Source: Massilia sp. MS-15
GTDB lineage: Bacteria > Pseudomonadota > Gammaproteobacteria > Burkholderiales > Burkholderiaceae_D
Direction of reading: 5' to 3'
Assembly: GCF_020176695.1 (NCBI RefSeq)
Contig: NZ_JAIWIA010000036.1
Coordinates: forward strand, 62,001 to 126,000
DNA length: 64,000 bases
This document shows, in pieces, positions 1-10,607 of this stretch (position 1 is its first letter; each line of letters starts with the position of its first letter). The notes under the pieces were generated by a model. It made no database searches, had not been told where the DNA came from, and was given only the letters and a program-made list of their open reading frames with translations. The position numbers and the translations under genes are program-made.

Positions 1-2231
<2,231 letters not shown>

Positions 2232-2326
2232 TAATGCGTCTCCTAAGAATTGGCGCCCCACCCTGTCCCTAGCCTGGCTGGTGGCGATTTTGGTGAAATT
2301 TCACATGTCTGAAAATAAACCGTTCG

Positions 2327-2355
2327 ATTCTACCAGCGGACTTTGGCTTTTTCAA
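2327..2355 (-). promoter_or_regulatory. putative sigma-70 promoter for aceE
   Basis: On the minus strand TTGAAA (2350-2355) and TAGAAT (2327-2332) are separated by exactly 17 bp, about 96 bp upstream of the aceE start. The aceE-folD spacer (2232-2568) is AT-richer than its surroundings and holds no gene I can support. Confidence 0.55.
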
Positions 2356-2532
2356 ATTGCGATATGTCGTTTCATAATGCAAAATCTCGTGCTGCAGGTG
2401 CACATTTATAGCGGGCAGGCCGAGGTCATGCACGGGCGTGCCGGACGCGCACATGGCAAGGCCGTACACCCGACGGCCGGTTAAATATGACAATGCTTCG
2501 GGGCGCGCGGCGCGCGATATGGGGCAGGCGCC

Positions 2533-2538
2533 TTATAA
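2533..2538 (+). promoter_or_regulatory. putative -10 box for folD
   Basis: A perfect TATAAT sits 30 bp upstream of the folD start, but there is no recognisable -35 hexamer at 16-18 bp. Initiation here is inferred and may need an activator. Confidence 0.35.
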
Positions 2539-2568
2539 TTTCATTTTTGCCTAGCCCTGAGTCAAACC

Positions 2569-3477
2569 ATGCCAGCCCAGAATATCGACGGAGTCCTCCT
2601 TTCCCAACAACTGCGCGGCGAGATCGCCCAGCGCGCCGCCAGGCTGAGCGCCGAAGGCCGCCAGCCCGGCCTGGCCGTGCTCCTGGTCGGCGAGGACCCG
2701 GCGAGCCACGTCTACGTGCGCAACAAGGTCAAGGCCTGCGGCGACGTGGGCTTCCATTCGGTGCTGGAAAAGTATGAAGCCGACCTGTCCGAAGCCGCCC
2801 TGCTCGACCGGATCGCCGCCCTGAACGCCGACCCAAGCATCCACGGCATCCTGGTGCAGATGCCGCTGCCGAAGCATATCGATCCGAGCAAGGTCATCGA
2901 GGCCATCGCGACAGCCAAGGACGTGGACGGCTACTCGGTGCTGTCGGCCGGCGAACTGGTCGCCAACCTGCCGGGCTTCCGTCCCTGCACCCCTTACGGC
3001 TGCATGAAGCTGATCGAGACCACCGGCATCGACCTGCGCGGCAAGCACGCCGTCGTGATCGGGCGTTCGAACACGGTCGGCAAGCCGATGGCCCTGCTGC
3101 TCTTGCAAGCCAACGCCACCGTCACCATCTGCCATAGCGCGACACCAGACCTGGGCTATCACACCCGCCAGGCCGACGTGGTGGTCGCCGCCGTCGGCCG
3201 CCGCAATACCCTCACGGCAGACATGGTCAAGCCGGGCGCGGTCGTGATCGACGTCGGCATGAACCGCGACGACGCCGGCAAGCTGTGCGGCGACGTGGAT
3301 TACGCCGGTGTGCGCGAAGTCGCGTCGCACATCACCCCGGTGCCGGGCGGCGTCGGTCCGATGACGATCACCATGCTGTTGATGAACACCGTGGAGTCTG
3401 CAGAACGCGTGCACTCCAGTAGCCAACACTGCCCCAGCCAGGCAACGGGCATGGAACCGAAGCCCGGCGTGGCCTGA
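2569..3477 (+). CDS. folD: bifunctional methylenetetrahydrofolate dehydrogenase / methenyl-tetrahydrofolate cyclohydrolase
   Basis: FolD interconverts 5,10-methylene- and 10-formyl-tetrahydrofolate with NADP+ in the cytoplasm, supplying one-carbon units. The sequence has the active-site region around [14 protein letters not shown] (the conserved Lys is in it), the [12 protein letters not shown] motif, the nucleotide-binding [14 protein letters not shown], and the C-terminal [16 protein letters not shown] signature. At 302 residues it is slightly longer than the usual 280-290, because about 20 residues of low-complexity tail ([13 protein letters not shown] region) follow the last conserved helix. 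It is divergent from aceE, and prlC follows 16 bp downstream, so the two may be cotranscribed. Confidence 0.97.
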   Translation: MPAQNIDGVLLSQQLRGEIAQRAARLSAEGRQPGLAVLLVGEDPASHVYVRNKVKACGDVGFHSVLEKYEADLSEAALLDRIAALNADPSIHGILVQMPLPKHIDPSKVIEAIATAKDVDGYSVLSAGELVANLPGFRPCTPYGCMKLIETTGIDLRGKHAVVIGRSNTVGKPMALLLLQANATVTICHSATPDLGYHTRQADVVVAAVGRRNTLTADMVKPGAVVIDVGMNRDDAGKLCGDVDYAGVREVASHITPVPGGVGPMTITMLLMNTVESAERVHSSSQHCPSQATGMEPKPGVA

Positions 3478-3493
3478 ACCCATAAGGAAAGCC

Positions 3494-5596
3494 ATGACCA
3501 TCGATACCAGCAATCCCCTCCTCGACTTCTCGGGCCTGACCCGGTTCGACCTGGTCAAGCCGGAGCACGTCACCCCGGCCATCGAGCAACTCATCAAGGA
3601 TGCGGCCGAGGTCGTGGCCAGGCTCGAAGCCCCCAGCGACCAGGTGACCTGGGACAGCTTCGTGGTGCCGCTCGAGGAAGCCACCGAGCGCCTGGGCCGC
3701 GCCTGGGGCGTGGTCAACCACCTGAACCACGTGGCCGACACGCCCGAGCTGCGCGCCGCCTACAACGAGAACCAGCCGAAGGTCACCGAGTTCTGGACCT
3801 CGATCGGCCAGAACGAGGCGCTGTTCGCCAAGTACAGGATGCTGCGCGCCAGCGCCGAGTACGACAGCCTGAGCCCGGCGCGCAAGCGCATCGTCGAGAA
3901 CGCGCTGCGCGACTTCCGCCTGGGCGGCGCCGAGCTGCCTGACGACAAGAAGCAGCGCTTCGCCGAGATCCAGGAGCAGCAGGCGGCAACGAGCACCCGC
4001 TTCTCGCAGAACGTGCTGGACGCCACCAACGACTACAAGCTGCTGGTCGAGAGCGAAGCCGAACTGGCGGGTATCCCGGACGACGTCAAGGCCGCCGCCC
4101 GCGCTTCGGCCGAGAAGGACGGCAAGGCCGGCTGGCAGTTCAGCCTGCACTTCCCGTCCTACTACCCGGTGCTGCAATTCTGCGACAACCGCGCCCTGCG
4201 CGAAACGATCTACCGGGCCAGCGCCACCAAGGCTTCCGACGCCGGCACCATGTTCAGCAAGGCCGCCGAGTGGGACAACACCGCCAACATCGTCAAGCTG
4301 CTGCAGCTGCGCCATGAAGAAGCGCGGCTGCTCGACTACGCCAACTTCGCCGAGGTCTCGCTGGTGCCGAAGATGGCCGAAAGCCCGCAGCATGTGGTCG
4401 AGTTCCTGGAAGACCTGGCGCGCCGCGCCCGCCCCTTCGCCGAGAAGGACCTGGACGAGCTGCGCGCCTTCGCCCGCGACGAACTCGGCATCGATGAGCT
4501 GCAATCCTGGGACGTGGCCTACGCCTCGGAAAAGCTGCGCGAGCAGCGCTATGCCTTCTCCGAGAAGGAAGTGAAGGAATACTTCCCGGAGCCGAAGGTG
4601 GTGCAGGGCCTGTTCACGGTCATCCAGGACCTGTTCGGCGTGCAGATCAAGGCGGACGAGGCGCCGGTGTGGCATCCGGACGTGCGCTTCTTCCGCATCG
4701 AGCGCGAGGGTGAACAAGGGCGCCAGCTGGTCGGCCAGTTCTACCTCGACCTGTACGCGCGCGAGGGCAAGAACCAGGGCGCGTGGATGGACGACGCGCG
4801 CGGCCGCCGCGTGACGATCGGCGGCATCGTGCAGACCCCGATCGCCTACCTCACCTGCAACTTCACGCCGCCGGCGGTGGTGGACGGCAAGCGGCAGCCC
4901 TCGCTGTTCACGCACGACGAAGTCATCACCCTGTTCCACGAATTCGGCCACGGCCTGCACCACATGCTGACCGAAGTCGAGGAGCTGTCGGTATCGGGCA
5001 TCTCGGGCGTGGAATGGGACGCGGTGGAACTGCCTTCGCAGTTCATGGAGAACTTCTGCTGGGAGTGGGACAAGCTGCAGAGAATGACCGCGCACGTGAA
5101 GACGGGCGAGCCGCTGCCGCGCCAGCTGTACGACAAGATGATCGCGGCGAAGAACTTCCAGTCCGGGATGATGACGCTGCGCCAGGTGGAGTTCTCGCTG
5201 ATCGACATGCACCTGCACTACGACTTCGATCCGCAGGCCGAGCGCACGGTGCAGGAGCTGATCGACGGCATCCGCAAGCAGTTCTCGGTGATGATCCCGC
5301 CGTCCTTCAACCGCTTCCAGCACTCGTTCGGCCACATCTTCTCGGGCGGCTACGCGGCCGGCTACTACAGCTACAAGTGGGCCGAGGTGCTGTCCGCCGA
5401 CGCCTACGCGGCCTTCGAGGAAGCACTCGACTCCGGCCAGCTGCAGGAAACGGGCAAGCGCTTCCAGCGCGAGATCCTGGCGGTGGGCGGCTCGCGTCCG
5501 GCGCTGGAATCGTTCCGCGCCTTCCGCGGCCGCGAGCCCTCGATCGATGCGCTGCTGCGCCATAGCGGCATGCACCAGGACCGCGCCGCGCCATGA
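3494..5596 (+). CDS. prlC: oligopeptidase A (M3 family zinc metallopeptidase)
   Basis: This is a cytoplasmic M3 endopeptidase that degrades oligopeptides, including cleaved signal peptides. The 700-residue protein matches family length. The zinc site is HEFGHGLHHML (HExxH with the following helix) near residue 485, and the downstream conserved GYYSYKWAEVLSADAYAAF block is present near residue 630. The ATG at 3494 follows AAGGAAAGCC. The stop codon overlaps the start of holC (ATGA at 5593-5596), which suggests translational coupling. Confidence 0.96.
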   Translation: MTIDTSNPLLDFSGLTRFDLVKPEHVTPAIEQLIKDAAEVVARLEAPSDQVTWDSFVVPLEEATERLGRAWGVVNHLNHVADTPELRAAYNENQPKVTEFWTSIGQNEALFAKYRMLRASAEYDSLSPARKRIVENALRDFRLGGAELPDDKKQRFAEIQEQQAATSTRFSQNVLDATNDYKLLVESEAELAGIPDDVKAAARASAEKDGKAGWQFSLHFPSYYPVLQFCDNRALRETIYRASATKASDAGTMFSKAAEWDNTANIVKLLQLRHEEARLLDYANFAEVSLVPKMAESPQHVVEFLEDLARRARPFAEKDLDELRAFARDELGIDELQSWDVAYASEKLREQRYAFSEKEVKEYFPEPKVVQGLFTVIQDLFGVQIKADEAPVWHPDVRFFRIEREGEQGRQLVGQFYLDLYAREGKNQGAWMDDARGRRVTIGGIVQTPIAYLTCNFTPPAVVDGKRQPSLFTHDEVITLFHEFGHGLHHMLTEVEELSVSGISGVEWDAVELPSQFMENFCWEWDKLQRMTAHVKTGEPLPRQLYDKMIAAKNFQSGMMTLRQVEFSLIDMHLHYDFDPQAERTVQELIDGIRKQFSVMIPPSFNRFQHSFGHIFSGGYAAGYYSYKWAEVLSADAYAAFEEALDSGQLQETGKRFQREILAVGGSRPALESFRAFRGREPSIDALLRHSGMHQDRAAP

Positions 5597-6018
5597 CGCG
5601 CATCGACTTCCACACCAACGTGCCGGACAAGCTGGCCTACGCCTGCCGCCTGGCACGCAAGGCCTACGGGTCGAAGGCCAGGCTGGTGCTGCTGGCCGAG
5701 GACGCCGCCCAGGCCGCGGCGCTGGACGCGGCGCTGTGGACGCTGTCGGACACCGACTTCATCCCGCACGTGCTGGCCGGCGACCCGCTGGCCGGCGAGA
5801 CGCCGGTGATCGTCACCGCCGACGAAGGCGCCGCGCTGCCGCACCACGAGATGCTGGTCAACCTCACGCGCCGCACGCCCGCCACGCTGGACCGCTACGC
5901 GCGGGTATTCGAGATCATCTCGTCCGACGAGGAGGACGCCGCGGCCGGACGCCAGCGCTATGTCGCCTACAAGAAGCAGAACTATCCCCTGACCCACTTC
6001 GTCGCAGGACAGCCATGA
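5593..6018 (+). CDS. holC: DNA polymerase III subunit chi
   Basis: Chi is the clamp-loader accessory protein that links the polymerase III holoenzyme to single-stranded DNA-binding protein. The 141 residues show the family pattern: an N-terminal IDFHTNVPDKLAYACRLARKA helix region, FIPHVLAG, a central TPVIVT strand and a C-terminal aromatic/basic tail (RYVAYKKQNYPLTHF). It overlaps prlC by 4 bp at its start and the next gene by 4 bp at its end, so the three genes form one tightly coupled unit. Chi is most often found next to an aminopeptidase gene in betaproteobacteria; here the upstream peptidase is oligopeptidase A. Confidence 0.9.
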   Translation: MTRIDFHTNVPDKLAYACRLARKAYGSKARLVLLAEDAAQAAALDAALWTLSDTDFIPHVLAGDPLAGETPVIVTADEGAALPHHEMLVNLTRRTPATLDRYARVFEIISSDEEDAAAGRQRYVAYKKQNYPLTHFVAGQP

Positions 6019-6410
6019 GCCAGAACACCGCGTTCGACACCAGCATCCCGGTACTGACCGAAGTCGTCGTCGAACCGGCTGCTCTGGCACCCCCTCCGGC
6101 ACCGGTACCGGCTGCCGCCGCTGCGCAGCCGGCTGCCGAGCAGCTCGAACGCCGCGCGACCGAGCGCTGGACCGGCGAGGAGTGGAGCGTGCTGGAACGC
6201 CGCGTCACCGAGCGCGTGCTGCAGCAGCTGCAGGGCCGGGTCGACTTCGTGCTCGAACAGCGCGTGCGCGACGCCATGGCCGACGCCATGCAGCGCACCC
6301 TGGAAGTCTTTACCGCCGACCTGCGCGACGGCTTGCATCACGCCCTGGGCGAGATCGTCAGCCAGGCGGTGAGCCAGGAACTCGAACATGTGAAGACCCT
6401 GGGCAAATAG
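6015..6410 (+). CDS. hypothetical protein, holC-linked (DUF2486-like)
   Basis: This protein has 131 residues and no function I can assign. Residues 1-45 are Ala/Pro-rich and look disordered. Residues 46-131 are predicted helical and amphipathic (ERRVTERVLQQLQGRVDFVL and AMQRTLEVFTADLRDGLHHA). The start at 6015 overlaps the holC stop (ATGA), so it is translated with holC. Small proteins of this kind occur after holC in Burkholderiales, and the DUF2486 assignment is an inference from that position and composition. Confidence 0.7.
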   Translation: MSQNTAFDTSIPVLTEVVVEPAALAPPPAPVPAAAAAQPAAEQLERRATERWTGEEWSVLERRVTERVLQQLQGRVDFVLEQRVRDAMADAMQRTLEVFTADLRDGLHHALGEIVSQAVSQELEHVKTLGK

Positions 6411-6437
6411 GCCAATGCCAGTCACTCAAGAATAAAC

Positions 6438-6527
6438 GTAGGGTGGGCGGCTATGCCGCCCACGCGGTGATCGTTGTGATATGAACAGTCGCACGGGCTG
6501 CAGTACTGTCATTTGACCGCGTGGGCG
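6438..6527. repeat. dispersed structured repeat, copy 1 (right end truncated)
   Basis: The copy starts with GTAGGGTGGGCGG (6438-6450) and contains the perfect hairpin GTGGGCGG-CTATG-CCGCCCAC. A second pair of arms (CACGCGGT at 6461-6468 and ACCGCGTG) follows. The interior is nearly identical to copy 2 at 37081-37210 (shared GAACAGTCGCACGGGCTGCA). The closing CCGCCCACCCTAC arm seen in copies 2 and 3 is missing. It lies between the holC operon and the NHL gene. Confidence 0.8.
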
Positions 6528-6638
6528 CCCGTCATTACCCCGCCACCCCAAGGATGGCAGCACCTCCTGCCGGCGTACGACGGGGTTCACCGGTATCCGT
6601 TAAGATTGCAAGCTCTGCAATCCACCATCCAGGCCGCT

Positions 6639-8813
6639 GTGAACCGAAAGACCCTGATCGCCGCGCTTGCCGGCGCTGGCGTCGCCATTGCCGGCGCCGT
6701 CCTCTACTTCACCGGCAGCATCGAGCGCCAGCCGGGCGCGCTGGCCGTGCTGACGCCGAAGGCGGCGAAGACCGTGCCGTTCTGGCCGGCGCGCATCACG
6801 ACCCTGGCCGGCGACGGCATACCCGGCGCCGTCGATGGCCCGGCCGCGGGCAGCCGCTTCGACGATCCCTTCGGCGTGGCCCTCGACCGCCGGGGCAAGA
6901 TCTACGTGGCCGACGCCGGCGACAGCAACCGCATCCGCACGATCTCTCCGGACGGCACGGTGGCCACCTTCGCCGGCGGCGCGGAAGGCTTCGCCGACGG
7001 CAAGGGCGGCGCAGCCGCCTTCCACACCCCATCCGCGCTGGCCTTCGACCACGAAGGCAACCTGTACGTGGCCGACACCGGCAACCACGCGATCCGCAAG
7101 ATCACGCAAGGCGGCACGGTCACCACGCTGGCCGGCAGCGGCGCACCGGGAGACCAGGACGGCATTGGCCGCGCGGCCGGCTTCAACGGCCCGGTCGGGC
7201 TGGCGGTGGACGACGCCGGCATCGTCTACGTGGCCGACACCTACAACGACCGCATCCGCCGCATCGGCCGCGACGGCCGCGTGGCCACCATCGCCGGCAG
7301 CGGCAGGCCGGGCTATGCCGACGGTATCGGCGCGGCCGCCAGCTTCGACACCCCGAGCGCCATCGCGGTGGCGGCCGATGGCACGCTCTACGTGGCCGAC
7401 ACCGGCAACAACGCTATCCGCCGCATCGCCGCCGATGGCACGGTGACGACCATCGCCGCGCCCGCCGAGGGCGAGCGCCGCCCGGCGCTGCGGCGCCCGG
7501 TCGGGCTGGCCCTCACCCGCGACGGTTACCTGTACATCGCCGCCAATTCCGGCGGGCGCATCCTGCAGCGCACGCCCGAAGGCGACTTGCGTCCGCTGCC
7601 GGACGCCGACCGGCCCGCCTCCAGCGACGGCTTCGGCCCCGACGGCACCGTGCAGCTGTACGGCCCGCGCGGCATCGCGGTCGCACGCGACGGCAGCCTG
7701 GTGGTGGCCGACGCCCAGGCCCACCGCCTGCACCGCCTGGCGCGCCCGCGCCCGGGCGAAGCGGCCCCCGCCAGGCCGCGGCCGGTCGCCATCCAGCGTA
7801 TGGCGCCGATGCCCTGGCCGGTCGGGCCGCAGGACATGGCGCATGAGGTGGTCGGCGTGATGGGCGAGGTGCGCGGCAGCTACAACGGCGACAGCCGCGA
7901 CCACTTCCACGCGGGCCTGGACGTGCGCGCCGACGTCGGCGCGCAGGTGCTGGCCGTGCTGCCGGCCAAGGTGTCGGACCCGTATGCCAACTGGGGCTTC
8001 GATTCGCTCAGCGAAGGGATCAGCATCGGGCCGCTCTCGTACATCCACATGCGCGTCGGGCGCGATTCCCGCGGCCGGCCGCTCGACCCGCGCTTCCGGA
8101 TCCTGGCGGCGCAGGGCGACACGGCGCGCGGCAAGGCCGAGCGCGTGCGGGTGCCGCGCGGCACCCGCTTCGCCGTCGGCGACCCGCTCGGCACCATCAA
8201 TGCAATGGCCCACGTGCATCTCGACTACTACCAGGGTGGCGCGGTGGTCAATCCGCTCAGCCTTCCTTTCGTGGGCTTCACCGACACGGTTGCGCCGCGC
8301 ATCAACAGCATCGCGCTGTTCGACGCCACCGGCAAGCGCCTGCGCCCGCCCGCGGGCACGCGCAAGCACCCGGTACTGGACAAGCGCCTGCGCGTGCCGC
8401 GCGCGCTGGGCGAGGTGAACATCGTGGTCGATGCCTACGACCAGGTGGATGGCAACCTGGCGCGGCGCCGCCTTGGCCTGTACCAGCTCGGCTACCAGCT
8501 GCTGCGCGCCGACGGCACTCCCCTGCCCGGCTACGAGCGGCCCGTGATCACCCAGGTGTATGACCGCCTGCCGCGCAATCCGGAGGCGGTGAAGGCCGTC
8601 TATGCGCCCAACAGCGGCATCACGGTCTATGGCAGCAAGGCGACCCAGTTCGCCTACGCGCTGCACAGCCGCCTGCGCGATGGCGACGTCCAGACCGGCA
8701 GCTGGCAGCTGGGCGGCATCGCGCCGGGCGAGTACATCCTGCGCATCCACGCCGCCGACTACGCCGGCCAGGTGGCGCTCGAAGGCCGCGACCTGGCCCT
8801 CGTCATCGAGTGA
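6639..8813 (+). CDS. NHL-repeat beta-propeller protein with C-terminal M23-type peptidase domain
   Basis: This is a membrane-anchored or exported protein of 724 residues. The GTG at 6639 was chosen because it gives an immediate signal anchor (NRKTLIAALAGAGVAIAGAV). An in-frame ATG at 6513 would begin inside the dispersed repeat. Residues 35-390 carry at least five NHL repeats with the recurring core YVADTGNNAIRRI / TTLAGSGAPG, which should form a six-bladed propeller. Residues 400-560 resemble LytM/M23 peptidases, with HAGLD (H424, D428) and HVH (H525, H527) as the likely zinc ligands. Residues 560-724 form a beta-rich tail. A role in the cell envelope is likely, but substrate and partners are unknown. 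Confidence 0.8.
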   Translation: MNRKTLIAALAGAGVAIAGAVLYFTGSIERQPGALAVLTPKAAKTVPFWPARITTLAGDGIPGAVDGPAAGSRFDDPFGVALDRRGKIYVADAGDSNRIRTISPDGTVATFAGGAEGFADGKGGAAAFHTPSALAFDHEGNLYVADTGNHAIRKITQGGTVTTLAGSGAPGDQDGIGRAAGFNGPVGLAVDDAGIVYVADTYNDRIRRIGRDGRVATIAGSGRPGYADGIGAAASFDTPSAIAVAADGTLYVADTGNNAIRRIAADGTVTTIAAPAEGERRPALRRPVGLALTRDGYLYIAANSGGRILQRTPEGDLRPLPDADRPASSDGFGPDGTVQLYGPRGIAVARDGSLVVADAQAHRLHRLARPRPGEAAPARPRPVAIQRMAPMPWPVGPQDMAHEVVGVMGEVRGSYNGDSRDHFHAGLDVRADVGAQVLAVLPAKVSDPYANWGFDSLSEGISIGPLSYIHMRVGRDSRGRPLDPRFRILAAQGDTARGKAERVRVPRGTRFAVGDPLGTINAMAHVHLDYYQGGAVVNPLSLPFVGFTDTVAPRINSIALFDATGKRLRPPAGTRKHPVLDKRLRVPRALGEVNIVVDAYDQVDGNLARRRLGLYQLGYQLLRADGTPLPGYERPVITQVYDRLPRNPEAVKAVYAPNSGITVYGSKATQFAYALHSRLRDGDVQTGSWQLGGIAPGEYILRIHAADYAGQVALEGRDLALVIE

Positions 8814-8905
8814 GCCGGGACCGGAACACGGCGCGGCCGGCCGCCGCCGCGATGCGCGGGCCGGCACTTCCATGAAACAGGCATAAATGCAGTGGCCGGC
8901 GCGGG

Positions 8906-8933
8906 ATTATCTAGACATGCATGTCTAGATAAT
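8906..8933. repeat. perfect 28-bp palindrome
   Basis: The half-site ATTATCTAGACATG (8906-8919) is followed directly by its exact reverse complement. It lies in the 157-bp gap between the NHL-M23 gene and the SIMPL gene, 38 bp before the latter's start. It could be an operator for a dimeric regulator. It has no loop and only a short T run (TTTATT), so it is not a typical terminator. Confidence 0.75.
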
Positions 8934-8970
8934 TTATTGTCGGGGCATCTCCCACCCACCTGGAGCGCCC

Positions 8971-9696
8971 ATGCTCAAACGATTCGCCGCCGCCCTGCTG
9001 CTGGCCGCCGCCGCCCTGCCCGGCCTGGCGGCCGACCTGCCCAAGCACCCCTTCATCCACGTCAGCGCCAGCGCCGACCAATACCTGATGCCCGATGTCG
9101 GCGAGATCGACATCGACCTGGTCTCGCTCGAACCCGATGCCGAGCTGGCCCTCAAGTTCATCAGCGAGCGGCTCGAGGCCAGCCGCGCCCTGTTCGCCCA
9201 GCATGGGGTCGCGCCGGAAGATGTCTTCGTGCAGGACGTCGTGCGCCGCCCGCGCAAGCCTGACGCCTTGCCGGAGGGCCAGGCGCTGCCGATGGAAACC
9301 AGGGTCTCGCTGCACCTTACCGTGCGCGACCTGGGCCAGTGGACACCCCTGCTGCGCGGCCTGCTCGTCATGAAGGACGTCGAATCGCTGGCGATCGCCT
9401 TCAACCGCAGCGACCGCGACAAGGTCGAATCGGATCTGCTCGCACAGGCGCTGGCCAAGGCCAGGCTCAAGGCGCAGGACATCGCGCGCGGGGTCGGGGC
9501 AAAGCTGGGACCGGCGACCGGCGTGTCGCTGGCGCCGCTGAAGAACCTGACCCAGGCGATGGGGCTGGCAAACGATGCCAATGCGCGCATTCCCGCCGGC
9601 CGGCGCAACAAGCCGCATGGGGAGATGGCGCTGGTCCAGTCGATGCGGCTGGCGCAAAGCGTCGATGTGATCTACCGGATAGGCGCAGGCAAATAA
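8971..9696 (+). CDS. SIMPL (DUF541) domain periplasmic protein
   Basis: This is an exported 241-residue protein of the SIMPL/DUF541 family. A signal peptide (MLKRFAAALLLAAAALPGLA) ends at an Ala-x-Ala site near residue 21. The mature part has the family pattern of an oxidative-stress/outer-membrane-linked fold: HVSASADQYLMPDVGEIDID, then LTVRDLGQWTPLL, and a C-terminal VDVIYRI. Biochemical function in the family is not established. TGGAGCGCCC precedes the ATG. It is apparently monocistronic, with the 28-bp palindrome just upstream. Confidence 0.85.
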   Translation: MLKRFAAALLLAAAALPGLAADLPKHPFIHVSASADQYLMPDVGEIDIDLVSLEPDAELALKFISERLEASRALFAQHGVAPEDVFVQDVVRRPRKPDALPEGQALPMETRVSLHLTVRDLGQWTPLLRGLLVMKDVESLAIAFNRSDRDKVESDLLAQALAKARLKAQDIARGVGAKLGPATGVSLAPLKNLTQAMGLANDANARIPAGRRNKPHGEMALVQSMRLAQSVDVIYRIGAGK

Positions 9697-9743
9697 CGCC
9701 AACCCGGCCTGGTGCGTGCGGCGGTACACCGCGGCTGGCCAAC

Positions 9744-9773
9744 AAAAAAGCGCGCATGCTCACGCAGGCGCGC
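9744..9773 (-). terminator. rho-independent terminator of the cytochrome c gene
   Basis: On the minus strand a stem of GCGCGC, one mismatch, then TGC pairs with GCA and GCGCGC around a 4-nt loop. It is followed by six T residues. It lies 21 bp beyond the cytochrome stop codon. Confidence 0.8.
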
Positions 9774-9793
9774 CTTGTTCAGCGAACGCGACG

Positions 9794-10102
9794 TTATTTC
9801 TGCACCAATACCCACTTCACGAGGCTGCGGGCTTCGGCCTCGCTCACCTGCGGGTTGGCCGGCATCGGCACCGGGCCCCAGGCGCCTGCGCCGCCCTTCA
9901 TGACCTTCTGCACCAGTTTGTCTTCGGCACTTTTCTGGCCGGCGTACTTGGCAGCGACGTCCTTGTAGGAAGGACCGACCAGCTTGGTGGCCACCGTATG
10001 GCAAGCCATGCAGTTCTTGGCTTTCGCCAGGTCGGCTTGTGCAAACGCGCTGGTGGACGCAAAGGCCGACATCACCACACACAACAACAAAGACCGTTTC
10101 AT
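9794..10102 (-). CDS. class I cytochrome c (c551/c552 type)
   Basis: This is a small periplasmic electron carrier of 102 residues. The signal peptide (MKRSLLLCVVMSAFASTSAFA) is cleaved before QADLAKAKN. One haem site, CMACH, follows at once, and the likely axial Met is in PVPMPANPQ, as in c551/c552 donors to terminal oxidases or denitrification enzymes. The ATG at 10102 was chosen because GGAGA lies 6-7 nt upstream; an in-frame TTG four codons earlier overlaps that site. It has its own terminator and no obvious operon partner. Confidence 0.93.
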   Translation of the reverse strand: MKRSLLLCVVMSAFASTSAFAQADLAKAKNCMACHTVATKLVGPSYKDVAAKYAGQKSAEDKLVQKVMKGGAGAWGPVPMPANPQVSEAEARSLVKWVLVQK

Positions 10103-10229
10103 TTGTTTCTCCAATTTATAACGAATTCATTCTACCGCGAATTTCCGCAGGCTCCAGCGGGGATACACTCTGTAACGCCGCTAACAGCTGCATGCAGATT
10201 TTCAGGATGTTGACGAATCCACACAGCAT

Positions 10230-10256
10230 AACGGATTTTTCCACATGGAAACCGTT
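10230..10256. promoter_or_regulatory. hairpin upstream of the small Trp-rich gene
   Basis: Nested inverted arms AACGG/CCGTT enclose TTTCC-ACAT-GGAAA, and TTTTCTTTG follows. In form it resembles a weak terminator or attenuator on the plus strand, but no plus-strand gene precedes it. Its role is unknown. Confidence 0.3.
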
Positions 10257-10290
10257 TTCTTTGTAAGATGGCGTCTGGAGGACTCCTTTC

Positions 10291-10521
10291 ATGCCGCTGA
10301 TCCTGTTGATTGCCGCCCTGTGCGGCCTGCGCCTGTTCGAGGTATGGCGCTTTGCCGACCTGTCCTGGTGGGTGATCGGCGGGCTCATGGTCTTCGCCTT
10401 CATCTGGTTCGAGTTCATCGAGAAGCTGCTCGGGCTGGACAAGAAGAAGGCCCATGAAGTACTCCAGCGCCACCGCGCGGCCCGGGTCAAGCAGGCCTTC
10501 GTCAAGCGACGCCGCGGCTGA
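10291..10521 (+). CDS. small Trp-rich membrane protein (TIGR04438-like)
   Basis: This is a 76-residue inner-membrane protein with two hydrophobic segments (PLILLIAALCGLRLFEVW and WWVIGGLMVFAFIWFEFI). A strongly basic cytoplasmic tail (RHRAARVKQAFVKRRRG) follows. The Trp count is high for its size and matches the small Trp-rich family common in betaproteobacteria. No function is known. A GGAGGA site lies upstream of the ATG. Confidence 0.8.
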   Translation: MPLILLIAALCGLRLFEVWRFADLSWWVIGGLMVFAFIWFEFIEKLLGLDKKKAHEVLQRHRAARVKQAFVKRRRG

Positions 10522-10557
10522 GGCAAGCGCGTCCGCCTGCCAGTTCGCTGCCGGGTG

Positions 10558-10576
10558 TGATATGTTTCGCATATCA
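10558..10576. promoter_or_regulatory. putative LysR-type operator
   Basis: The inverted repeat TGATATG-TTTCG-CATATCA contains a T-N11-A core. It lies 32 bp before the LysR gene, where LysR-type regulators usually bind for autoregulation. The assignment is by position and symmetry only. Confidence 0.5.
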
Positions 10577-10607
10577 TTCCACGTTAATTAATACACCAGG
10601 CGTATCG

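Noticed and set aside
2387..2404. Palindromic TGCAGGTGCA segment as PdhR or NtrC site for aceE
   Set aside because: Symmetry is partial and it does not match the PdhR or NtrC consensus.
6513..6638. Upstream ATG as start for the NHL-M23 gene
   Set aside because: It lies in the dispersed repeat and would put a poorly conserved 42-residue leader before an otherwise ideal signal anchor that begins at the GTG at 6639.
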